Origin: an uncultured Oceanospirillales bacterium
GTDB lineage: Bacteria; Pseudomonadota; Gammaproteobacteria; Pseudomonadales; Endozoicomonadaceae
Assembly (NCBI GenBank): GCA_947040555.1
Contig: CAMRBW010000015.1
Location: forward strand, 1-47,667
Length of the DNA stretch: 47,667 nt
Direction: 5' to 3'
In this document: one piece after another, positions 30,292-39,100 of the stretch
Position numbering within the stretch: the first letter of the stretch is position 1
Layout of the letters: each line of letters starts with the position of its first letter
The notes under the pieces: generated by a model
Told to the model about the DNA's origin: nothing
Seen by the model: only the letters and a program-made list of their open reading frames with translations
Databases searched by the model: none
Made by a program: the position numbers and the translations under genes

Positions 30292-30649
30292 GAATAGCTC
30301 CTTAAATCACGGGTTGCATCACACAATGTTTGGTCATGCAGGTGAAAAATCACTGTTTGCTGAATAGGTAAACCTGGCCTCCAGCAAATTCACAAACCGG
30401 GTCTTACTCCAGCAATACCTGTCCCTACACGTGCAGTCAATGAAAACAATATGCTTTGCAATAATTTGTTTTTTGTAAACATACAATCCCTTCAACCAGG
30501 CTCGGCTATCTGTGTACAGTCATTCACAACGACTTTAATATCGTTACCATGTCGTATGGGGAGCTAGATTTTCCAGTCCCCAAAAGAGGCACAGTCACAC
30601 AGACTCGCAGAGCTTTGTCGTCAGGATTCGCACTGGCTAAAGCAAGGCT
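30292..30649. promoter_or_regulatory. control region upstream of the TerZ-like gene
   Basis: No gene seen. It contains TCCCTACACGTGCAG (30422-30436), whose outer parts recur upstream of terD at 31250-31273 (TCCCTACAC, then GTGCAG after 9 bases). A GTGCAG also sits beside the -10 of the terE-like promoter. These may be a shared regulatory site for the cluster; no clear -35/-10 pair found here. Confidence 0.35.
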
Positions 30650-30657
30650 TTAGCCAG
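30633..30657 (-). terminator. hairpin spanning the stop codon of terD
   Basis: Perfect 11-bp stem, CTGGCTAAAGC with GCTTTAGCCAG, loop of 3. It includes the TAA stop of terD. No U-tract follows, so it may stabilise the transcript end rather than terminate alone. Confidence 0.5.
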
Positions 30658-31228
30658 CATTGACACCATAAGTGGTTGCCATTGCCTGCAGGCCGCCCTG
30701 GTAACCTTGACCTACAGCGCGGAATTTCCACTCACCGCTATGACGGTAGAGCTCACCAAAGACCATCGCCGTTTCAATGCTGTAGTCTTCGGACAGATCG
30801 TAACGACAGACTTCCTGATTATCAGCTTCATTCACAACACGGATAAAGGCGTTGGAGACCTGGCCAAAATTCAGATTATTGCCCTCAGCATTGTGGATGG
30901 TAACGGTTACGACGATTTTGTCGATTTCAGCGGGCACCAGAGACAGATCAACTCTTACCGATTCATCGTCACCCTCACCCGCGCCCGTTTTGTTATCGCC
31001 GGTATGTTCAACAGAACCGCACTGGGACTTCAGTTGGTTATAGAAAATGAAATCGTGGTCACCGCGAACCTTGCCATCGGCCTTTACCAAAAATACGCTG
31101 GCATCCAGGTCAAACGCGGTGCCATCGGTTGCGCGCTCATCCCACCCCAGACCAATGAGGACGTTTTTAATGCCCGGAGCTGCCTTGTCCAGAGAGATAT
31201 TGCCGCCTTTGGAAAGTGATACCGCCAT
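30650..31228 (-). CDS. terD: TerD-family tellurium/stress response protein
   Basis: 192 residues, the same length as plasmid-borne TerD of enterobacteria and closely matching it: [40 protein letters not shown], the acidic loop [34 protein letters not shown], and [20 protein letters not shown]. Binds calcium; associated with tellurite, phage and oxidative stress phenotypes in other species; cytosolic, membrane-associated. Central gene of the leftward cluster, 116 bases from the TerE-like gene upstream. Confidence 0.93.
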   Translation of the reverse strand: MAVSLSKGGNISLDKAAPGIKNVLIGLGWDERATDGTAFDLDASVFLVKADGKVRGDHDFIFYNQLKSQCGSVEHTGDNKTGAGEGDDESVRVDLSLVPAEIDKIVVTVTIHNAEGNNLNFGQVSNAFIRVVNEADNQEVCRYDLSEDYSIETAMVFGELYRHSGEWKFRAVGQGYQGGLQAMATTYGVNAG

Positions 31229-31344
31229 GAGAAAATACCCTTAAATGGATCCCTACACCTATGAATTGTGCAGGTGGTTAATGACAGGAACGGAAACGAT
31301 ACAAACGACAGATTCCCGTTCGCAGGAGTTTAGTAATAAATGGA

Positions 31345-31920
31345 TCAGGCGTTCAAACCATATGTACCGAGGAACGCAGCCAGGCCTCCGGCAAAACCAT
31401 CACCCTTGGCAGCAAAGCGCCAGGCACCCTCTTTTTTGTAAAGTTCGCCAAAGATAAGTGACGTTTCAGTACTGTAATCTTCTGACAGGTCATAGCGAAT
31501 GATTTCTTCGCCAGAACTCTGATTAACAACACGGATGAATGCATTGTCGACCATGCCAAAATTCTGATTTCGACTTTCCGCATCATGGATAGTCACGGCA
31601 ATCAAAATTTTGCTCACGTGCTCAGGGACTTTTGTGATATCGACAGTTAAAACCTCGTCATCACCGTCACCTTCACCGGTTTTGTTATCACCCAGATGCT
31701 TAACAGAATCACATGTGCTGGCAGGATTGTTATAAAAAACAAATCCGCCTTCGCCAATGGCTTTGTCGCTCTGATCCAGCATAAGAATGGAGGCATCCAG
31801 ATCAAAACCGGATCCATCCGTTTTGCGAAGATCCCAGCCCAAACCCAAATGGATATTGGACAAACCAGGAGCTTCTTTCTCCAGATTGACCCGTCCACCT
31901 TTTTGCAAATTGATAGCCAT
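31345..31920 (-). CDS. TerD-family protein, TerE-like
   Basis: 191 residues. MAINLQKGGRVNLEKEAPGL, GLGWDLRKTDGSGFDLDAS, GDNKTGEGDGDDE, VTIHDAESRNQNFGMVDNAF and FGELYKKEGAWRFAAKGDG follow the TerD/TerE pattern; the NFGMV form is nearer to TerE. First gene of the leftward cluster, preceded by a good promoter at 31966-31993. All three intact copies keep the acidic calcium-binding residues. Confidence 0.9.
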   Translation of the reverse strand: MAINLQKGGRVNLEKEAPGLSNIHLGLGWDLRKTDGSGFDLDASILMLDQSDKAIGEGGFVFYNNPASTCDSVKHLGDNKTGEGDGDDEVLTVDITKVPEHVSKILIAVTIHDAESRNQNFGMVDNAFIRVVNQSSGEEIIRYDLSEDYSTETSLIFGELYKKEGAWRFAAKGDGFAGGLAAFLGTYGLNA

Positions 31921-31965
31921 ACTACGCTCTACTGTTTAAGAAAACGCTTCATCTATACAGTGTCG

Positions 31966-31993
31966 TTTATAGTGCAGCATTGACATAAATCAA
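31966..31993 (-). promoter_or_regulatory. promoter of the leftward ter cluster
   Basis: On the minus strand TTGATT (31993-31988), a 16-base spacer, TATAAA (31971-31966), about 45 bases before the TerE-like start. Confidence 0.65.
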
Positions 31994-32032
31994 TAAATAT
32001 CAAAGCTAGGCATGATTCTGCAAAATTTTGTG

Positions 32033-32143
32033 GTAACTGCTCAAAATGCTCTGGCAGGTCGAGTGCCAGCTTTCACAAAGCCCAGTATTTACGGGGGGAT
32101 GATTCCGAAAACGCAGATTTGCCAGTAAAAAATGAGCAGTTAC
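32033..32143. promoter_or_regulatory. 11-bp inverted repeat and hairpin in the divergent ter control region
   Basis: GTAACTGCTCA (32033-32043) is the exact inverse of TGAGCAGTTAC (32133-32143), 89 bases apart. Each is flanked on its outer side by ATTTTGTG in direct orientation. A small hairpin CTGGCA...TGCCAG (32051-32069) lies between them. Two operators for a looping regulator, or the ends of a small mobile unit, are both possible. The remainder of 31994-32287 holds no recognisable gene. Confidence 0.45.
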
Positions 32144-32287
32144 ATTTTGTGTGGCTCGCGCCTGGCTTGATGGTGGAATCCATATGCCTTGCAGGAAAAG
32201 CAAATCTTACCGGCTCAGGTTGTTTCAGTATCAAATTGTCCCAAGATTTGTTATTCATTTGTCGCTTCTCGTGCGCCAAAGAGTACG

Positions 32288-32316
32288 TTGCTCGTACCAT
32301 GGAAAGCGTGTATAAG
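32288..32316 (+). promoter_or_regulatory. promoter of the exchanger-terB unit
   Basis: TTGCTC (32288-32293), 17-base spacer, TATAAG (32311-32316), 34 bases before the start of the exchanger gene. Confidence 0.5.
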
Positions 32317-32349
32317 ACATTCGCATAAAATAGCTGTTTTGAGGTTTTT

Positions 32350-33438
32350 ATGGGACTTGTAGGGAATTTTGCGATACTTATTTTTGTATCGGTAATCATT
32401 AAGTATGCGTGTGATACTTTCGAACAAAGTGCGACCTATTTAGGGCGCAATATGAGTGAAGGTGTTAAGGGCGGTCTTATCAATGCGGTAGGCTCTTCCT
32501 TGCCAGAAATGATGACAACCTTTTCATTGCTTTTCTTCTTAAGAGATGAAACTGGTTTCGCAGCGGGTATCTCGGTAACCGTTGGTAGTGCGGTCTTTAA
32601 TGCGATTGTTATTCCTCTGTCGTGCATTTTGGTTGTGCGTATCTGGGGGGTGAAGGGCACTTCTGTCAAGTCATTTGAGGTCAGCAAAGTGGCCTTGAAG
32701 AGAGATGGTTTCTGGCTTTTGGTCGGTGAACTTGTCCTGATTGCAATGCTTGTGTCGTTCGACCTGTTCCAATGGTGGATGGGCGCTGTTTTGCTTATCG
32801 TTTATCTTGGCTATTTAATGCACTTGTTGAAAAGCTGTGGCCATGATGGTGAAGATGATTACGAATATGAGTCATTGGAAAGCGAAAATATTTTCCACGC
32901 CCTGGCTAAGTTTGACTTTAATAAAGTCTTATTCAATGACAAACCTTTGAGTAAATGGTCTGCCAGTGTTAATTTGTTTTTTGCTACTGTGGTTATTGCG
33001 TTAGCGTGTCATTTTCTGAGTATTGCCGTAGTAGGCATTGCCGATGGACTTGATATTCCCGTTTATATGTCTGCTCTTATTTTTGCTGCTGCGGCAACCT
33101 CTGTACCTGATACTTTCCTGAGTATTAAAGACGCTCTTAGAGGCAACTATGATGATGCTGTGTCTAATGCTTTTGGCAGTAACACCTTTGACATTACGGT
33201 AGCCTTGGGTCTGCCTTTGCTTGTCTACGGTCTTATCTTTGGCTCTGTGCCTATGCCTCAGGGGGCCGATGTCGCATGGTTACGAGTGCTGCTGGTTGCC
33301 ATCACTCTGGTTGTACTTGCCATGCTGTATTTTCCAAAGAAAATCAACGGTTATACGGCGGTGGGCTTATCCCTGCTGTTCGCTGTTTGGGTTGGTTACA
33401 TTGCCTGGGCTTGTCAGCAGGCCGGTTTTGTATTGTAG
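32350..33438 (+). CDS. CaCA-family sodium/calcium exchanger-like membrane protein
   Basis: 362 residues, about ten transmembrane helices with an inverted repeat: alpha-1 repeat GLINAVGSSLPEMMTTF followed by VGSAVFNAIV, and alpha-2 repeat AAATSVPDTFLSIKDAL followed by NAFGSNTFDITVALGLP. The acidic E and D of the two repeats, which bind the ion, are present. A charged cytosolic loop (DGEDDYEYESLESE) separates the halves. Exports calcium or another divalent cation against sodium or protons. terB follows after 45 bases in the same direction, and the TerD cluster is divergent. TerD proteins bind calcium, so this exchanger probably works with them. ATG start with GAGG upstream. Confidence 0.9.
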   Translation: MGLVGNFAILIFVSVIIKYACDTFEQSATYLGRNMSEGVKGGLINAVGSSLPEMMTTFSLLFFLRDETGFAAGISVTVGSAVFNAIVIPLSCILVVRIWGVKGTSVKSFEVSKVALKRDGFWLLVGELVLIAMLVSFDLFQWWMGAVLLIVYLGYLMHLLKSCGHDGEDDYEYESLESENIFHALAKFDFNKVLFNDKPLSKWSASVNLFFATVVIALACHFLSIAVVGIADGLDIPVYMSALIFAAAATSVPDTFLSIKDALRGNYDDAVSNAFGSNTFDITVALGLPLLVYGLIFGSVPMPQGADVAWLRVLLVAITLVVLAMLYFPKKINGYTAVGLSLLFAVWVGYIAWACQQAGFVL

Positions 33439-33483
33439 TATGGTACCAAAGTTGGGTTTTACCAAAAACGGAAGGAGAAAAAA

Positions 33484-33924
33484 ATGTTATCAGGTTTAAT
33501 GGCCAAAGCATCAGAGCTCAAGAATGATGTTTTAAAGTTCAAGTCCAAGGATTTTCTGCATGCGGCTCTGGGCGGGAGCGCCTTGGTCATAATGGCAGAT
33601 GGCACTATCGACGCCAATGAAAAGTTAAAGATGATGCGCTTCATTGAGAACAATGAGGCGTTGTCGGTCTATGATACTTCTGAGGTTTTGAGAGTGTGGA
33701 AAGACTATGTCGAAACACTGGAACTCGATCAGGACATAGGTCGGGCGAAAGCGCTCGGTGCTATTGGAAAAATTAAAGGCAAAGCGGACCAGGCTCGTTT
33801 GGTTATGAGAATGGTCATTGCTATTGGTGCTTCTGATGGCGATTTTGATGCTGATGAAAAACGTGTAGCGTCAAGTGTGGCGAAAGAGCTGGGTCTTGAT
33901 TCCGCAGAGTTTGATCTCGTTTGA
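33484..33924 (+). CDS. terB: TerB-family tellurite resistance protein
   Basis: 146 residues (151 in enterobacterial TerB). All-helical TerB domain with two matching halves, each holding an acidic metal-binding loop: MADGTIDANEKLKMMRFI and ASDGDFDADEKRVASSVA. Between them VYDTSEVLRVWKDYVETL matches TerB. TerB links TerC-type membrane proteins to TerD. Here no TerC is visible and a CaCA exchanger sits in its place. GGAGA Shine-Dalgarno; a terminator follows. Confidence 0.92.
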   Translation: MLSGLMAKASELKNDVLKFKSKDFLHAALGGSALVIMADGTIDANEKLKMMRFIENNEALSVYDTSEVLRVWKDYVETLELDQDIGRAKALGAIGKIKGKADQARLVMRMVIAIGASDGDFDADEKRVASSVAKELGLDSAEFDLV

Positions 33925-33988
33925 ACTCATATTGTGATAGGGGCAGATTTGCAGAAGTCTTGACCTGATCACGTTCGTTACCTTGTGC

Positions 33989-34023
33989 AAGACTCAGAAC
34001 CTTACCGGTTTTGAGTCTTTTCT
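33989..34023 (+). terminator. rho-independent terminator of the exchanger-terB unit
   Basis: AAGACTCAGAACC pairs with GGTTTTGAGTCTT (one G-U pair), 5-base loop, then TTTTCT. Confidence 0.85.
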
Positions 34024-34168
34024 GATTGTTGCCGGTTTCATAGCCCATAACCGCCGTGAGATGAATAACACCTGAAGTCTATCGTGTTGTGGATCATGCT
34101 GGAAAGATTAGCGGGTGAGGGATGGAGGCAGGCAAGCCGTGATTTATCAGACCAGCACCGTATACACC

Positions 34169-34197
34169 AACCCGGTCAGGCAATGCCTGACCGGGTT
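34169..34197. terminator. strong hairpin at the 3' end of the isoaspartyl peptidase gene
   Basis: AACCCGGTCAG pairs with CTGACCGGGTT across a short GCAATGC centre. No U-tract on either side. It lies 16 bases past the stop of the leftward gene, so it is placed as a transcript end. Confidence 0.6.
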
Positions 34198-34212
34198 CTG
34201 CGTGTTACCGAA

Positions 34213-35244
34213 TTATTCGCCGTAAATGGCAATCTCGGGCTTACCATCAGTGCCGATGGTGCCACGGTACATACCCGCCGTGTTGAACTCCATGGCGTAG
34301 TTACCTTTCTTGTCGACAACGATTACACCACCACTGCCATCAATATCCGCCACTTCCTTGAGCGCATTTTTGGAGGCAACATCCAGTGGCAGGTTTTGGA
34401 ACCGCACCTGGGATGAGATATTGAACGCTGTACTGGTACGGATAAATTTTTCACCAGAACCGGTCGCGGATACGGCCACAGAGTTATTGTTGGCGTAGGT
34501 GCCTGCGCCAATGATAGGAGAGTCACCCACTCGACCATAACGTTTGTTGGTCATACCGCCTGTAGATGTACCCGCCGCAAGATTGCCGTGTCTATCCAGC
34601 GCAACCGCACCAACAGTACCGAACTTGTAGTCGTACATCATCGGATCGATATACAGGGCCGCCAGCTTGTTATCGTCGTGATCAAGGATGATCTGCTCTT
34701 TCTCTTTAGCCTTTTGCAGCTGTTGCCAGCGGAAATCGGTCTTGAAGTAGGTCGGGTCTACCTGTGTCAGGCCATTTTGAGCGGCAAATTGATCAGCGCC
34801 TTTTGAGACCATCAAAACGTGGGGGGATTTGGTCATTACGGCATAGGCGGCTTCGATCGGGTTCTTGACCGTTGTCACACCTGCAACCGCACCTGCCATC
34901 AGGGTTTTGCCATCCATGATGGAGGCATCAAGCTCATTGCGGCCATCGTTGGTGAAGACAGCGCCCTTACCGGCATTGAACAGAGGAGAATTTTCCATCA
35001 CCTTGATGGAGGCAATCACCGCGTCGATACTTGTGCCACCGTCGTTCAGTATGGCGTAACCGGCTTTCAGTGACTCTTCAAGTCTGGCTTTGTATTCGGC
35101 TTCCTTCTCGGGCGTTATGTTTTGCTTGAGGATTGTGCCTGCGCCGCCATGGATAACAAGGCGAATGGGGGGATTCTCGGCCACTGCAGAAAAGGGGAGC
35201 AAAGTTGCAGCGATGAAAAGGGCGGACAATTTTTTTAGTATCAT
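34213..35244 (-). CDS. exported isoaspartyl peptidase / L-asparaginase (Ntn-hydrolase)
   Basis: 343 residues. Residues 1-23 are a signal peptide (LSALFIAATLLPFSAVAE), so it acts in the periplasm. The plant-type asparaginase fold is shown by RLVIHGGAGTI, the FNAGKGAVFTNDG region with NELDASIMDG, the autocleavage site and nucleophile Thr in KFGTVGAVALD, AAGTSTGGMTNKRYGRVGDSP, and GAGTYANN. It matures by self-cleavage before that Thr into alpha and beta chains. Hydrolyses beta-aspartyl dipeptides and asparagine (family knowledge, E. coli IaaA). Stands alone; weak Shine-Dalgarno. Confidence 0.93.
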   Translation of the reverse strand: MILKKLSALFIAATLLPFSAVAENPPIRLVIHGGAGTILKQNITPEKEAEYKARLEESLKAGYAILNDGGTSIDAVIASIKVMENSPLFNAGKGAVFTNDGRNELDASIMDGKTLMAGAVAGVTTVKNPIEAAYAVMTKSPHVLMVSKGADQFAAQNGLTQVDPTYFKTDFRWQQLQKAKEKEQIILDHDDNKLAALYIDPMMYDYKFGTVGAVALDRHGNLAAGTSTGGMTNKRYGRVGDSPIIGAGTYANNNSVAVSATGSGEKFIRTSTAFNISSQVRFQNLPLDVASKNALKEVADIDGSGGVIVVDKKGNYAMEFNTAGMYRGTIGTDGKPEIAIYGE

Positions 35245-35666
35245 TGGTATGTCTCTGTCGTTGAACCTGATAAATCAACGGCGAGAAAATTACCAGAAAA
35301 TGGGGGGAGCTGTATTGATTCAGGGCAGGGGTTGCTGGTGGCTGGATGAGGGCTGTATCTGCCGTGGGCAGGAACGCCCTTGCTTCGATATATGTCCAGC
35401 CTGAAATATCTATTTTTTGTGCTGCCACTTTGCAGCTGTCCGTCCGGCTATAGCTCTGTCATGCCCGACAAATCCCGGTTGAGCCAATGGATCGTTTATG
35501 TAACTCTAGGCCTCACAATCTAAACCTCACTACCCAGCGAGAACACTGCTTACATGGTTTTTTAGTCGTTCTCACCGCGGGTGGAATATAGAAAATGTGC
35601 TCAAGATAGCCTGCGGATTTGAGTGCAAAACATGATGCAGGCTCTATTCATAAGGATGACTTTCAG
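35245..35666. other. intergenic region between divergent peptidase and NUDIX genes
   Basis: 422 bases with no convincing gene, hairpin or regulatory motif. It must contain the promoters of both flanking genes. Confidence 0.5.
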
Positions 35667-36083
35667 GTGAAAAAAACAATTAAAGTGGTGGGAGCGATTA
35701 TCCGTAATGATGCCCAGGAAGTACTTTGTGCATTACGCTCCAGCACCATGAGTCTGCCCAATCTTTGGGAATTTCCTGGAGGGAAAATCGAAGAGGGTGA
35801 GCAACCTAAGGAAACGTTGAAGCGGGAGATCATGGAGGAGTTAGGCTGCAATATCGAGGTGTACGGTTTAGTAGAAAACACAACTTACGACTATGGAAGT
35901 GTAATAATCAATCTTCAAACCTACTGCGCCCGCATCGTTTCAGGCGCGCCCGTTGCAACTGAACATGCGGCCTTACTTTGGCTGCCAGCAGCTAATTTAG
36001 AGAGCTTGGTTTGGGCGCCCGCCGATATTCCTGCGGTTCAACGTATCATGAATGAGTTTTCTAACGCAGAAGCTGCTATCTGA
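35667..36083 (+). CDS. NUDIX hydrolase (MutT/NudG-like)
   Basis: 138 residues from the GTG at 35667, chosen for AAGGA upstream and because KKTIKVVGAIIRND then opens the domain. The complete NUDIX box is GGKIEEGEQPKETLKREIMEELG in parts: GGKIEEGE, then REIMEELG with the metal-binding glutamates. The start VVGAII and the LWEFPGGK lead-in fit the MutT/CTP-pyrophosphohydrolase group that removes oxidised or modified nucleotides. It runs into the large helicase gene tail to tail with a 47-base gap. I recall NUDIX genes beside DUF3427 helicases in other bacteria, but cannot check this here. The substrate is not decided by the sequence. Confidence 0.9.
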   Translation: MKKTIKVVGAIIRNDAQEVLCALRSSTMSLPNLWEFPGGKIEEGEQPKETLKREIMEELGCNIEVYGLVENTTYDYGSVIINLQTYCARIVSGAPVATEHAALLWLPAANLESLVWAPADIPAVQRIMNEFSNAEAAI

Positions 36084-36130
36084 AAAATGCCGCCTGACCT
36101 TTACGGTTCAGCCAAACGGCTCACTGTCGT

Positions 36131-39100
36131 TTACTCTGTTAAATCTTCAAATAGGTCTAGCGGTACAGTGTGGTGAAGTTTCCAGACGACATTCATGGGC
36201 TTGTCGCCAGAACTGCTTACGTAATCCACCTGTCCTAAATACATGAAAGGCAGTGTGATGTTGTACTGTTTGACCTGTTTTCTCACAAAAAGATGGATGC
36301 GATACCCTAGTTTTGTGTGATCCACATAGTGCTGGCCGACTTTGGAACTATGGGATGTCTGATTCTGGCTCTGCCAATGAAAGGTGCGAGGGTCCATAAA
36401 GTAATCTTTGTAGTGAAGGTGCGCATCAACAGCCTGGTCTTTGTTCAAGTTGATAAATAAGAAATAATCCTGTTCCACGCGTTTAACCCCCTCACGCCAT
36501 GTGCCACGCTTCGCAGTATCTTCGGAGAGAAACTGAATGTCGTTGCGGGTGTAGTTCTGGTAGAGGATAAAGCGCTCACCACTCGCCAAAAAAGCACTTG
36601 GCTTGAAATGACGACGGAACAACTTGAGTCCGTAATGAATCCGGTCACGAATATAAGCGTTAGCGAATTCGTTATTGTGCAGCAATCCGGTTAGCTCTTG
36701 ATCGACATGAAATTTTCTCTCCTCGGTCGTGCCGAAAGTCCACGCCATCTTACTGTAGGGTAAAGAGAGCGATTGCATGGCAGAGATAATCAAGGAAGTG
36801 TGCTGCTGGCTGTCGACCGTTTGGTTGAAATAGCGGGCGAGTTTCTCTTCAATGTCTTTTACTTGAACGACGGATTGTTTCTGCTCAATGACGATCAGTA
36901 GCAGTGCAAATTCATAGGGCCATTTGATCGGGCACATCGCTTCCAGTCGCTCGGCAACCTCCTGAAGATAGGCGTTTTCTGCCAACTCCAGAGGGTTACC
37001 TTCTGAATCTTTGAGTTTGTTTTTGGTTTTGTACAAAGAGCCGAACTTCGAGAAAAAGAAATTTGGATTTGGAGCGTTTTCCGCAGTAAAAAAGTCCATT
37101 ATCTCTGGAGAGCTGCCCAGATCTTTTTTGAACTGTAGATAAAGCTGTTTGAGATACTCTGTTTTATCAAGTCGAATACTGTCCAGTTTGGTTAGGATTT
37201 TTTCTTTAGCAATTTCGTCAAGTTCGACATAGCACCCAGCAGGCAGATCAGCAAACTCATGGCTAACTGCCCGCTTGAGGGTATCTTTATCAAAATCCCG
37301 TCGTCCACCTTCACTGCTCAGGGCTAAAGGCACCATGTAGGAGTTTTGGTAGTTACCAATGAAGTCGAGTACGGTGACGTACTCCTTGCCTTCGGCTTTT
37401 CTTAACCCTCGCCCCAACTGCTGGATGAAGATGGTCGAAGATTCGGTCGGTCGCAGGAATAGCAGCAGGTTCACCTGTGGGATATCCACCCCTTCATTGA
37501 AAATATCAACAGTAAAAATGACTTCCAGTGGCTGAGTCGGGTCTTGTAGCTGGTGGATCATAGCCTGACGTTCCTGAGGGTTGGACAATCCGGTTAATAC
37601 GGCGCTATGGATACCTTTTTCCGTAAACGATTGGCTCATAAACGTCGCATGTTCTCTATTAACGCAGAAGCCCAAAGCACAACGTTGCTGTCCGTGAAAA
37701 CCGTATTTGTCTATCTGTTGAATGATGTACTCAATCCGCTCCGGTGTATTTAAACGATGTACAAGTTTGGCTTCGACAAATTGGCCGCTGGCTTGTCTTT
37801 CAATCTGCTCATAGTCGACGGTTTCATCCGCTACACCGAAATAGTGGAATGGTGCCAGTAACTCCAAAGCCAACGCCTGCTTCAGTCGGATGTCGCAGAC
37901 AATGTTGTAGTTGCAGAGTTTCAGAACATCCCGACCATCCATACGCTCCGGTGTAGCCGTCATTCCGAAGAGGAAGCGCGGAGTGAAGTGGTCGATTATT
38001 TTCAGATAGCTGGTGGCTTGGGCGTGGTGAAATTCATCGACCACGATGTAGTCGAAATCATCCGGATGAAAGGCGTACAGATGGTTATCCCGTGAGAGAG
38101 TTTGAACTGTGCTGAACAGGAAGCGCTTATCCGTATTTTTGGTTATCCCTGTCAGTTTTCCGCAGAGGTCATCATCCTGAAAAACTTGGGAGAAGGTTTT
38201 TATCGCGCCTTCCAGTAGTTCGTCCCGATGAGCCAGAAAAAGAACTCTTTTTGCCTCAAACTGCTGCGCATCAAAGGCGGCCAGATAGGTTTTGCCTGTT
38301 CCGGTGGCAGCGATAGCCACGGCCCTGTTCTCCCCTCTAGCCCTGGATTTTGCCAGGTTGCTTAGAGCCTGCTGCTGCATGGCGTTGGGTTGAACAGCCT
38401 GATCTGTGGTTTGATTTTCCTGCCGCTGGTGGCTTTTGTTCAGATAGTCGAATGTTGTCTTGGTCTTGACTGGCGTGACTGGTCGGTTTTCAAGATACGC
38501 TTCGTACTCGTCAATAAATTCTTTGGTTAAGGGGACTGTTTGATCGGATATCCAGAGCTCTTCGAATCGTTCAACAGCCTGATCATATATTGCCGGTGCG
38601 TTGGAGCAGGGCATTTTTACGTTCCACTCTTCACCGTTGATGAGTGCAGCTTGAGAAATGTTTGATGAACCTACTAATACACTGCTGTTTTTATAGCTTT
38701 GGCGTCCAAAGAGGTAAGCCTTGGTATGGAAAGATTTTTTGGTTGTTACGTAGACGCGGGTTTCAATAGCGGGGTATTCCAGCAGTTTTCTGAGGGCTGA
38801 TGGCTCGGTGATGTTCATATAGACCGAAGTCAGAATCCGGCCTTTTTTACCCCGATGGGAGAAGGTCTCCAGTGGATTGATCAAGAGTTGAAGGCCGGAT
38901 CTACGAATAAAACTGACCATGAAGTGGAAACTGTCGGCCGTCTGTAGTTCGAATTTCAGGTTTTTAAAGAAGTTGGTTTTGGCGGTTTTATCGTTGGTGA
39001 TCAGTGAAGGGTAAGCCAGAGAAAAATTTTCGCAGAGGGGAAGCTGTATCGATTCGTCCGGAGTGAATAGGATTCTCCTCAGCGGCAGTTCGAGTGGTTC

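Noticed and set aside
32006..32399. Overlapping small minus-strand frames in the ter control region
   Set aside because: They overlap the divergent promoters and the exchanger start; no ribosome site or similarity.
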